Positions 25,350 through 33,203 of a stretch of DNA of 64,000 nucleotides are shown in pieces (position 1 is the stretch's first letter; every line of letters starts with the position of its first letter). The position numbers and the translations under genes are program-made. The DNA comes from Thermoanaerobaculia bacterium. GTDB taxonomy: Bacteria > Acidobacteriota > Thermoanaerobaculia > Multivoradales > JAGPDF01. Below the pieces are notes generated by a model. The model ran no database searches. It had not been told where the DNA came from and worked only from the letters and a program-made list of their open reading frames with translations. The stretch spans positions 1 through 64,000 of the forward strand of contig JAGPDF010000022.1 in assembly GCA_018057705.1 (NCBI GenBank). The letters are read 5' to 3'.

Positions 25350-26608
25350 CGACCGGGAAGCAGGAAAAGCGCGCATTCACCCTCGTCGCGACCCTCGCGA
25401 CCTTAGCGATCCTCGCGGTCACCGCGGTGACGACGCCCGGGGCGGCGCGGGCCCAGAGTCTCGCGATCCGCGCCGGGACGGTCCACACGATGGCCGGCCC
25501 GCCGATTTCCGACGGCGTCATCGTCATCCGCGACGGCCGGATCGAGAGCATCGGACCGGGCGCGTCGACTCCGGTGCCGGCGGGGTTCCGCCTCCTCACC
25601 GCAACGGTCGCGACGCCCGGTCTCGTCGACGCGCACAGCGTCGTCGGGCTCGCCGGCTACCTCAATCAGCCGCACGACCAGGATCAGCTCGAGCGCTCGG
25701 CCCCGATGCAACCGCAGCTGCGGGCCATCGACGCCTACAACGCGCAGGAGCCCCTGGTCGGCTGGCTGCGCAGCTTCGGCGTGACGACGATCCACACCGG
25801 CCACGGCCCGGGAGCTCTCGTCTCAGGCCAGACCATGATCGCGAAGACCCGCGGCTCGACCGTCGACGAGGCGGTCGTCCGGCCGCTGGCGATGATCGCC
25901 TCGAATCTGGGCCCGTCGGCGCTCGCCGAGAAGGAGAAGTCGCCGGGCACCCGCGCCAAACAGATGTCGCTGCTGCGCTCCGCGCTGATTCGCGCCGACG
26001 AGTATCGCAAGAAGGTCACCGCCGCGGGGGCCGCCGAGAAGCCGCCCCGCGACCTCGAGCTCGAGGCACTGGCCTCCGTTCTCGACGGCAAGACGCCGCT
26101 CCTCGTCACCGTGAACCGGGCGCAGGACATCCTCTCCGCCCTCCGTCTCGCCGCCGAGTTCCGGATCCGCGTCGTGCTCGACGGCGCCGCGGAGGCCTAC
26201 CTCGTGCTCGACGAGATCCGCGCCGCCGGCGTGCCGGTGATTCTCCACCCGAGCATGGCGCGCGCCTTCGACGAGCGCGAGAACCTCTCCTTCGAGACCG
26301 CCTCCCGGCTCAAGGCGGCGGGGATCCCGTTCGCGCTCCAGAGTGGCTATGAGAGTTACGTCCCGAAGACCCGCGTCGTCCTGTTCGAAGCCGGCATCGC
26401 CGCGGCCAACGGCCTGGAGCTCGCCGACGCGCTGGCGGCGATCACGCTCGACGCGGCGAAGGTCCTCGGCGTCGCCGATCGCGTCGGCTCGCTCGAAAAG
26501 GGCAAGGACGGCGACGTCGCACTCTTCGACGGCGATCCGTTCGAGTACACGACGCACGTCACCGGCGTCGTCATCGACGGCGTCGTGGTGAGCGAAGCGA
26601 GCCGATGA
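25346..26608 (+). CDS. Secreted amidohydrolase paralogue lacking metal ligands
   Basis: The 420-residue protein has a signal peptide (LATLAILAVTAVTTPGAARA) and aligns in order with the preceding amidohydrolase: AIRAGTVHTMAGPPISDGVI, TPGLVDAHSVVGLAG, SALRLAAEFRIRVVLDGAAE and GSLEKGKDGDVALFDGDPFE. The metal-binding positions are lost. HSH is HSV here, the His-rich segment reads LLVTVNRAQDILSA, LHHVSEG reads LDGAAEA, and YHTDDP reads LQSGYES. It is therefore probably a pseudoenzyme or regulatory partner of the active paralogue, to which it is coupled by an ATGA overlap. It overlaps the next gene by ATGA as well. Confidence 0.9.
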   Translation: MTTGKQEKRAFTLVATLATLAILAVTAVTTPGAARAQSLAIRAGTVHTMAGPPISDGVIVIRDGRIESIGPGASTPVPAGFRLLTATVATPGLVDAHSVVGLAGYLNQPHDQDQLERSAPMQPQLRAIDAYNAQEPLVGWLRSFGVTTIHTGHGPGALVSGQTMIAKTRGSTVDEAVVRPLAMIASNLGPSALAEKEKSPGTRAKQMSLLRSALIRADEYRKKVTAAGAAEKPPRDLELEALASVLDGKTPLLVTVNRAQDILSALRLAAEFRIRVVLDGAAEAYLVLDEIRAAGVPVILHPSMARAFDERENLSFETASRLKAAGIPFALQSGYESYVPKTRVVLFEAGIAAANGLELADALAAITLDAAKVLGVADRVGSLEKGKDGDVALFDGDPFEYTTHVTGVVIDGVVVSEASR

Positions 26609-28116
26609 CCGTGGCACCGGGCGCCGTCCCGGAGATTTTGCCGCCCGCTCCGGCGGCGCCACCCGCGGCGGTGAAGCTCAGCGTGGTCGTGCCCGTCTGG
26701 AACGAGCGCTTTCTGGTGCGGGACCTCCTGGCACGGGTCCTCGCGGTCGAGGATCCCTGCATCCGGGAGCTCGAGGTGGTGGTGGTCGACGACGGCTCGA
26801 CCGACGGCACGCGCGATCTCCTGCGCCAACTGGCGCGGGATGAACCGCGGGTGCGCTACTTCGAGCACGCGCGCAACATGGGAAAAGGCGCCGCCATCCG
26901 CACCGGCATCGCCGCCGCGACGGGCGATCTGACGCTCTTCCAGGACGCCGACCTCGAGTACGACCCGCGCGACTATCCGCGGCTCGTCCGGCCGTTCCTC
27001 GAGGACGGCGCCGATGTCGTCTACGGCTCCCGTTTTCTCGCCGCCGACCGCCGGCGGGTCCTGCGCTTCCGCCACTCGCGGGTGAACCGCTGGCTCACCT
27101 GGATGAGCAACTTCTTCACCGACCTCGATCTCACCGACATGGAGACCTGCTACAAGGTCTTCCGCACCGAGCTCCTGAAGTCGATCCCGCTGCGCTCGAA
27201 CGACTTCGCGCTCGAGCCCGAAATCACGGCCAAGATCGCCAAGCGTGGCTTCCGGATCTTCGAGGTGCCGGTGAGCTACCTCGGGCGGACGCATCTCGAG
27301 GGCAAGAAGATCGGCTGGCGCGACGGCTTCAGGGCGATCGCCACGATGATCCGCTACTGGCTGGTGGACGACGCCTACGCTCCCGACGAGTACGGCTCGC
27401 ACATTCTCACCAGCCTGGAAAAGGCCCGTCGTTTCAACCGCTGGATGGCCGACGAGGTGCGTCCCAACGTCGGCGCCCGCGTGCTCGAGATCGGCGCCGG
27501 CATCGGCAACATCACCGTCTGGCTCCTGCCGCGCGACTCCTGGATGGCGAGCGACATCAACCCCAACTACATCCACTACCTGCGAAACCTCACCGCGGCG
27601 AAGCCCTATCTCGAAGTGCAGCGGGTCGACGTCGAGCGCAGCGAGGATTTCTCGCAGCTGCGCGAACGCTTCGACACCGTCATCTGCCTCAACGTCCTCG
27701 AGCACGTCGGCGACCCTCTGCAGGCGCTGCGCAACATGCGCTCCGCCCTCGCCCCGGGCGGGACTCTGGTGCTCTATGTTCCGCACGGCCAGCGCCTCTA
27801 CTCCTCGCTCGACGAGGTGCTCGGGCACCGCTGCCGCTACGACCGCGCGATGCTCGAGCGCGAGCTCGCGGCGACCGGCTTCGAGCTCGCCGAGTGGCGC
27901 TTCTTCAATCGCGCCGCGATTCCCGGCTGGTGGTGGAACGGCAAGGTGCTGAAGCGGCGCTCCTTCAGTCGCGTGCAGCTCAAGCTCTTCGACCTCGCCG
28001 TGCCGCTGCTGCGCCGCGTCGACCGCCTCCTGCCCTGGCCCGGCCTTGGCCTGATCGCCATCGCCCGCCGAGTCGAACCGGCGGCGCCCGGTCCGGCCGG
28101 CGCCACCCCTGCCTGA
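26605..28116 (+). CDS. Bifunctional family 2 glycosyltransferase - class I methyltransferase
   Basis: The 503-residue protein combines two enzymes. The N-terminal half is a dolichol-phosphate-mannose-synthase-like GT2: LSVVVPVWNERFLVRDLLAR, VVDDGSTDGTRDLL, NMGKGAAIRTGIAAATGDL, FQDADLEYDPRDYP and VYGSRFL. The C-terminal half (about 280-420) is a SAM-dependent methyltransferase with motif I VLEIGAGIGNITVWL (about 293) and ICLNVLEHVGDPLQALRNMR. It lacks transmembrane helices, so it is probably cytoplasmic or membrane-associated and acts on a lipid- or protein-linked sugar (inference). It is translationally coupled to the amidohydrolase pair, an unexpected neighbour. Confidence 0.9.
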   Translation: MTVAPGAVPEILPPAPAAPPAAVKLSVVVPVWNERFLVRDLLARVLAVEDPCIRELEVVVVDDGSTDGTRDLLRQLARDEPRVRYFEHARNMGKGAAIRTGIAAATGDLTLFQDADLEYDPRDYPRLVRPFLEDGADVVYGSRFLAADRRRVLRFRHSRVNRWLTWMSNFFTDLDLTDMETCYKVFRTELLKSIPLRSNDFALEPEITAKIAKRGFRIFEVPVSYLGRTHLEGKKIGWRDGFRAIATMIRYWLVDDAYAPDEYGSHILTSLEKARRFNRWMADEVRPNVGARVLEIGAGIGNITVWLLPRDSWMASDINPNYIHYLRNLTAAKPYLEVQRVDVERSEDFSQLRERFDTVICLNVLEHVGDPLQALRNMRSALAPGGTLVLYVPHGQRLYSSLDEVLGHRCRYDRAMLERELAATGFELAEWRFFNRAAIPGWWWNGKVLKRRSFSRVQLKLFDLAVPLLRRVDRLLPWPGLGLIAIARRVEPAAPGPAGATPA

Positions 28117-28215
28117 CTCCGCTGGGGGTCGCCGCGCCGACCCGTAATTCTCCGGATCGACGCGGGGCGCCGTCCGGGTCATTCTGACCTCTCCGCGCAG
28201 GGCGTGATTCGGGCG

Positions 28216-28232
28216 AAGATGCCGGGCATCTT
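28216..28232. repeat. Perfect 17-base palindrome upstream of sortase
   Basis: AAGATGCC-G-GGCATCTT, in the gap between the glycosyltransferase stop and the sortase ATG. It may be an operator for the sortase genes or part of a terminator for the preceding operon; the bases after it are only moderately T-rich. Confidence 0.5.
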
Positions 28233-28293
28233 GCGCTTCGCTTGCACGTCCTCGCGGGTTCCGAGCGAGGTCGCGACCGTGGAAAGGCAAGGT

Positions 28294-29007
28294 ATGCCGG
28301 GCAGCACCAACGCTGGCGACGCCCCTTCCGGAGGCCCTGTCCCCCGCGCGCTGCCGCGTCTCCTCCGCTGGATCCAGACCGGCACACTCGGCGCCGGCGT
28401 CGCCCTGCTGGTCTTTTTCGCCGGTGCCATGCTCGACCGATCGGTCGCCCGCGGCAGGCAGCTTTCGGCTTTCGAGGCGGCACGCGACGCGGCGCCCGAC
28501 CCGGCGGGCCCCGGGGCCACCGACCAGAGCCTCTGGTCCGAGGGTCGGATCGCCAAGTATCGGGAGAGCCTGAGTCTCGACTTCGCACCCCCGCTCGCGG
28601 TGCTCCGGATTCCGCGGCTCGGTCTCGAGGTTCCCGTGCTCCCCGGCATCGACGAGCTCACTCTCAACCGCGCCGTCGGCGCCATTCCCGGTACCGCCGC
28701 CCCGGGAGAGTCGGGCAACGTCGGCATCGCCGGGCATCGCGACGGCTACTTCCGCGGCCTCAAGGACCTCGAGTCGGGCGACCGCCTCGAGCTCGAGACC
28801 CTCGACGGAATCCAGGAGTTCCGGGTGACCTCGATCCGGATCGTCGATCCGTCCGAGGTCCACGTGCTCGCTCCGACGCCCCGGCAGGTCGTCACGCTCG
28901 TCACCTGCTATCCGTTCTATTTCGTCGGGAAAGCCCCCCGGCGCTACATTGTTCAGGCTGAAGCCCAGCCTTCGGCCGGAGCCAGCGAAGCGCGCCAGAA
29001 CCGATGA
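28294..29007 (+). CDS. Class D-like sortase
   Basis: The 237-residue protein has an N-terminal membrane anchor (IQTGTLGAGVALLVFFAGAML, about 25-45) and a C-terminal sortase domain. The catalytic residues are all visible: His in GIAGHRDGYFRGL (about 148), Cys in VTLVTCYPFYFVG (about 205) and Arg in KAPRRYIVQA (about 216-217). The TCYPFxFxGxAPxRYIV pattern fits class D or related sortases of Gram-negative-type bacteria. The enzyme should cleave an LPxTA/G-like signal and transfer the protein to an amino group. ATG 28294 is preferred because GGAAAGGCAAGG precedes it; an open frame reaches back to GTG 28204. The stop overlaps by ATGA a small frame extending the next gene, whose product carries an LPSTA signal. 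Confidence 0.9.
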   Translation: MPGSTNAGDAPSGGPVPRALPRLLRWIQTGTLGAGVALLVFFAGAMLDRSVARGRQLSAFEAARDAAPDPAGPGATDQSLWSEGRIAKYRESLSLDFAPPLAVLRIPRLGLEVPVLPGIDELTLNRAVGAIPGTAAPGESGNVGIAGHRDGYFRGLKDLESGDRLELETLDGIQEFRVTSIRIVDPSEVHVLAPTPRQVVTLVTCYPFYFVGKAPRRYIVQAEAQPSAGASEARQNR

Positions 29008-29054
29008 TCGGTGCCTGGCTTCGATTCACCTGCAGGCCCAAGGAGGAAGCGAAG

Positions 29055-29594
29055 ATGTTCAAGAACACGAAGCTCACGGCGATGATGGTGGCTCTGGCGG
29101 TGCTGTTGGTACCGGTCTCGGCCGCACTGGCGCAGGAAGTCAAGGTGACCGAGGAGGCGACCCTCGAAGTCCTCAAGGTAATCGGCAAGCAGGCTGGAAG
29201 TGCCGGCCACACGATCGTCATCCAGAACCTCAAGACCAAGGAGTTCCACAAGTACAGCGAGGTTCCGGACAACGTCGTCCTTATGGTGAACGGCAAGCCG
29301 GCGAAGATCTCGGATCTCAAGAAGGGCATGAAGTTCCAGGCCATCCGGATGGAGAGCGTCCAGCCGACCACGGTCACGCAGGCGGAAGTGGATGCCATTC
29401 CGGAGCCCGCCCCGGCGCCTGCCCCGGCCGCCGCTCCGGCCCCCACTCCGGCTCCGGCGCCGGCCCCGGCTCCGACTCCGGCAGCCGCCGAACTGCCGTC
29501 CACCGCTTCGAACCTGCCGCTCGTCGGTCTTTCCGGACTCGCGTTCCTGCTGGTCGGCGCGGTCGTCGCGGGAATTCGTCGCCGCCAGAACTGA
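29055..29594 (+). CDS. Sortase substrate with LPSTA C-terminal sorting signal
   Basis: The 179-residue protein has a signal peptide (LTAMMVALAVLLVPVSAALA) and a mature domain of about 85 residues rich in Lys and Val (TIVIQNLKTKEFHKYSEVPD, VNGKPAKISDLKKGMKF). A Pro-Ala-rich linker (about 115-143) leads to LPSTA at 147-151, a hydrophobic stretch (LVGLSGLAFLLVGAVVAGI) and the basic tail RRRQN. This is a complete cell-wall-type sorting signal. The gene begins 47 nt after the sortase stop, with AGGAGG 8 nt before its ATG, so the two form an enzyme-substrate pair. The mature domain is otherwise unknown to me. Confidence 0.9.
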   Translation: MFKNTKLTAMMVALAVLLVPVSAALAQEVKVTEEATLEVLKVIGKQAGSAGHTIVIQNLKTKEFHKYSEVPDNVVLMVNGKPAKISDLKKGMKFQAIRMESVQPTTVTQAEVDAIPEPAPAPAPAAAPAPTPAPAPAPAPTPAAAELPSTASNLPLVGLSGLAFLLVGAVVAGIRRRQN

Positions 29595-29650
29595 GGATGT
29601 TCGGCATGGAAGGTCCTTCCCTCCCGGTTCCGGAGGTGCGAGGATCTTCC

Positions 29651-32600
29651 ATGCCCGCTTCAACTTCTCCACCCTTTCCCAATCGTCTCTCCAGGATCGC
29701 ACCTGCCGATCGCGCCGGGCGCTGCGACAGGCCGGCGGAGGGCTGTCCCGCTCTCTCGCGCCCGCGCCGCGCCCGACGCACGGCCCTCCCATGGGCGGTC
29801 GTGGCGCTTCTCTTCCCAGTTGCCACCGTCGCGGCGCCGCTCGACGAAATGGCCCTGGGCCTCCGCCAGAAGGGGCTCGCCGAGCTCGAGAACGAACAGA
29901 ACTCGGCGGCGGAATCGACGTTTGCCGAGCTCGCCAGCAGACTTCCGGGCGACCCCCTGCCGCACGCCAACCAGGCGATCGCCGCCCTGCGCCAGGCCCG
30001 GCTCGAGGAAGCGCGGACGGCGCTCCTGCGCGCCCTCCGTCTCGCCCCCGACCGCCCCGATCTCGTGGCCATCGAGGCCGAGCTCAGGGTCGCCTCCGGA
30101 GACCTCGAAGGCGGCCTCGAGCGCTTCCGTATCGCAGGCGCGGGCGCCCCCGACCGTCCCGACCTGCAGTTCGCCCTCTTTCGAAACGGTGAGGCTCTGG
30201 GCACCGAGGCGGGCGACGCGGCCATGGACACGGCACTCGCCCGCCTCACCCGCCTGCGCCCCGACAACCTGGTCGTGCTGCTCGGCGCCGGCAAGAGGGC
30301 GGTGGCGCTAGCGGATCGAGCCGGCGCCACGGCTGCGGCGCTGCGCATTCGTGAGCTACTGTGGGACGCCCCACAGGGCGCGGCCGAGGCGCTCGCGCGA
30401 CTGACCGCGGCGCTCGAGGCGGGCGACCTGCCGCGCGCGCGGGTGCCGATGCAACAGCTCGCGAACCTGCTGCGCCCGAGTCCGCTCTTTCAGCAAGGGG
30501 TCCGCGAGCTTTCGAGCGGCATCCTGGGAATCCCGGTCGAGCGCTTCGTACTCGAGCCGCCGGCGCGCGAGTTCGGCGCGGCGCTCCCGGTGACCTTCGT
30601 CGCCGGCGCGAGCGTCACGGGTGCGGACCCGGCGGGCGGCGCCTCGCCGCCCGGCACGCGGACGCTTCTGGCGAGCGACCTCGACGGCGACCAGCGGCCG
30701 GATCTCGCGCGACTCGTCACCGGCCCGTCGCCTTCGAGCCCCGTCGCCGTCGAGATCCGGCTCGCCTCGGGCGGCTTCGAGCCACGGATTCTCGGCCGGG
30801 CGGCCGGGCTCGTCGCGCTGCAGGCGGCCGACCTCGATCAGGACGGCAGGATCGACCTCGTCGCCTCGGGCCCCGCCGGTGCCGTCCGCTTCCGCGCCGG
30901 GGCCGCGGGTTTCACCGCCTGGCCGGCCGCCGCCGGCGAGCTCCCGATTCGCGGCAGCGCGCTCACGGTGCTCGACTTCGACCTCGAAGGAGACCTCGAT
31001 CTGGCGCTCGCCGGTGCCGGTGCGTCTGCCGGCGAGCTCTGGCGCTCGGCGGCCCCCGATGCTCTCGTCGCAGTGGGATCGCAGGTGCTGCCGCGCATGG
31101 CCCTCGGCGGAGTGCGGCGCCTGTTGACGAGCGACCTCGACCGCGACGGCGACCCCGATCTCCTGGCCGTAGGCGACGCGGGCCTCCTCTGGCTCGACAA
31201 TCTCCGCCAGGGACGCTTCGCCGATCGCACTCGGGTCGCGAAGCTCGCCGCGCTCGGGCCGCTCCTCGACGCGGCGAGCGCCGATTTCGATGCCGACGGG
31301 CGGCCCGACCTGGTGCTCGCCGGACCGGAGGGTCTGCGTCTTCTCCGCAACGAGGGCGGCACCTTCGCTCCCTGGCCGGTCGCCGGACTGCCGGCAGGGC
31401 GCTGCGATGCCGTGCTCGCCTTCGACGCCGACAACGACGGCCGTCTCGATCTGGCGCTCGCCGGACCCGGCGGGGTCGTCGTCCTGGGCCTGCGCGGACC
31501 GCTCGCGGCACCGCGCTTCGAGCTCCTCCCGGTGACCGGCAGTTCCGGGGCCCGCACGGCGCTCGCCAGCGCCGATCTCGACGGCGACGGCGATCTCGAT
31601 CTCGTGGCGGTCGGCCCCACCGGGCTCGCGCGCTTCGAGAACCGCGGCGGAAACGGCAATCACTGGCTGGCGGTCCGCCTGCGCGGCCTCGAACAGGGCA
31701 ACGGCAAGAACGACCGGCTCGGCTACGGTGCCACGGTCGAGCTGCGGCGCGGCGCGGCCTATCAGTTCCGCGAAGTCGACGACGAGGTCACCCACTTGGG
31801 GCTAGGCTCGCGCCCCTCGGCCGACACCTTGCGCATCGTCTGGTCGAACGGCGTGCCGCAGAATCGGCTGGCACCCCGCGGCGACCAGCGGATCGTCGAG
31901 GAGCAGGTTCTCAAGGGGAGCTGTCCGTTCCTCTACGCCTGGACCGGCGAGCGCTTCGAGTTCGTCACCGACCTGCTCTGGAACTCACCCCTGGGGCTGC
32001 CGGTCGCTCCCGGCATCTGGGCAGCTCCCGATCCCGGCGAGCTCGTGCGGGTCGACGGGCTCGTGGAGGACGGCGGGCTCTACCGGCTGCGCCTGACCGA
32101 GGAGCTCTGGGAGGCGGCACTCTTCGACGCCGTCCGCCTCTGGGTCGTCGACGCTCCGGAGGATCTCGAGCTGGCGAGCAATCTCCGCGTCGTGCCCGGC
32201 GCCCCGCCGCAGCCGGAGGTCGTCCTGGCCAGCCGCGCCCTGCGCGCACCGGCCGCCGCCTGGGATGGTACCGGCGCCCCAGTGACCGCGCGCATCGCGC
32301 TGCGCGACGATATCTACGCCTCCGGCTATCCGACAGGCCCACTGCAGGGTATGGCCTCCTCCTGGACCTTCACCTTCGAGCTCGACGAAGCGCCGGCGGC
32401 ACCGATCCGTCTGCACCTCGACGGCTGGGTCTTTCCGTCGGACGCGAGCCTCAACCTGGCGGTGGCCCAGCGCAGCGATCTGCCCTACCTTGCGCCACGC
32501 CTCGAGGTCGAGACGGCAGACGGCTGGGATCTCCTCGTCGCCGATTTCGGTCTGCCACCCGGAAAAACCAAGACCATGGTCGTGGACACGCCGCCGCTCC

Positions 32601-33193
32601 CCGCCGGAGCGCGCCGGCTGCGCATCGTCTCTTCACTCTGGCTCGCCTGGGACAGGATCGCCTGGACGACACAGAGGGCCGATGCCGAGGCCACCACGGT
32701 TGCGAGGCTGCAGCCGGCGAACGCCGCGTTGCGCTATCGCGGCTTCTCCGCGCTCTACCGGCACGCACCAAACGCGCCGCACGCCTACGACTATGACTCT
32801 GTCGCTGCCACTTCTCCCTGGCTGCCCTTTCCGGGCCGCTACACCCGGTACGGTGAGGTCGGCGAGCTTCTGACGGCGGCCGACGACCGCAGCGCGATCC
32901 TCGCGCCGGGCGACGAGTTGGCGCTCGACTTCGACGGCATACACCTGCCGCCGCTTGCCTCGGGCCTCCGGCGCACTTTCTTTCTCGAGAGCCAGGGCTG
33001 GGACAAGGATGCCGATCGCAACACCTTCGCGGGAGAGCGGCTCGAACCGCTCCCGTTCCGCGCCATGAGCGGCTACCCATGGCGGGACGACGAGCACTAT
33101 CCGGAGACTCCCGAGCTCGCGCGCTATCGCGAGGAGTGGTTGACCCGCGAGATCGTGGACGGTTCCGTCGGCCGCGACGACCCGGAGGAGTGA
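29651..33193 (+). CDS. Large FG-GAP/ASPIC-UnbV (CRTAC1-type) protein with TPRs
   Basis: The 1180-residue protein has a hydrophobic signal near residue 46 (LPWAVVALLFPVATVAA). TPR repeats lie at about 70-220 (NQAIAALRQARLEEARTALL). FG-GAP repeats with calcium-type loops follow at about 335-680 (ASDLDGDQRPDLARLV, FDADNDGRLDLALAGPGG, SADLDGDGDLDLVAVG). An ASPIC/UnbV segment (NRGGNGNHWLAVRLRG then GYGATVELRRG and LRIVWSNGVPQ) lies near 680-745. The last about 430 residues, starting near KGSCPFLYAWTGERFEFV, are a unique beta-rich region with no domain I can name. The start ATG 29651 has GAGGA at 6 nt. It begins 56 nt after the sortase substrate and may share its operon. Confidence 0.82.
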   Translation: MPASTSPPFPNRLSRIAPADRAGRCDRPAEGCPALSRPRRARRTALPWAVVALLFPVATVAAPLDEMALGLRQKGLAELENEQNSAAESTFAELASRLPGDPLPHANQAIAALRQARLEEARTALLRALRLAPDRPDLVAIEAELRVASGDLEGGLERFRIAGAGAPDRPDLQFALFRNGEALGTEAGDAAMDTALARLTRLRPDNLVVLLGAGKRAVALADRAGATAAALRIRELLWDAPQGAAEALARLTAALEAGDLPRARVPMQQLANLLRPSPLFQQGVRELSSGILGIPVERFVLEPPAREFGAALPVTFVAGASVTGADPAGGASPPGTRTLLASDLDGDQRPDLARLVTGPSPSSPVAVEIRLASGGFEPRILGRAAGLVALQAADLDQDGRIDLVASGPAGAVRFRAGAAGFTAWPAAAGELPIRGSALTVLDFDLEGDLDLALAGAGASAGELWRSAAPDALVAVGSQVLPRMALGGVRRLLTSDLDRDGDPDLLAVGDAGLLWLDNLRQGRFADRTRVAKLAALGPLLDAASADFDADGRPDLVLAGPEGLRLLRNEGGTFAPWPVAGLPAGRCDAVLAFDADNDGRLDLALAGPGGVVVLGLRGPLAAPRFELLPVTGSSGARTALASADLDGDGDLDLVAVGPTGLARFENRGGNGNHWLAVRLRGLEQGNGKNDRLGYGATVELRRGAAYQFREVDDEVTHLGLGSRPSADTLRIVWSNGVPQNRLAPRGDQRIVEEQVLKGSCPFLYAWTGERFEFVTDLLWNSPLGLPVAPGIWAAPDPGELVRVDGLVEDGGLYRLRLTEELWEAALFDAVRLWVVDAPEDLELASNLRVVPGAPPQPEVVLASRALRAPAAAWDGTGAPVTARIALRDDIYASGYPTGPLQGMASSWTFTFELDEAPAAPIRLHLDGWVFPSDASLNLAVAQRSDLPYLAPRLEVETADGWDLLVADFGLPPGKTKTMVVDTPPLPAGARRLRIVSSLWLAWDRIAWTTQRADAEATTVARLQPANAALRYRGFSALYRHAPNAPHAYDYDSVAATSPWLPFPGRYTRYGEVGELLTAADDRSAILAPGDELALDFDGIHLPPLASGLRRTFFLESQGWDKDADRNTFAGERLEPLPFRAMSGYPWRDDEHYPETPELARYREEWLTREIVDGSVGRDDPEE

Positions 33194-33203
33194 AACTCGA
33201 AAT

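Noticed and set aside
28204-28293. Longer sortase reading frame from GTG 28204
   Set aside because: The extra 30 residues look unstructured, the palindrome lies inside it and a better ribosome site precedes ATG 28294.
26356-28863. 835-codon open frame antisense to the amidohydrolase and glycosyltransferase genes
   Set aside because: Covers several convincing genes on the opposite strand; composition looks random.
29400-29495. Apparent tandem repeat of GCC/CCG-type codons
   Set aside because: It is a Pro-Ala linker of the sortase substrate, not a DNA repeat array; no CRISPR-type spacing is present.
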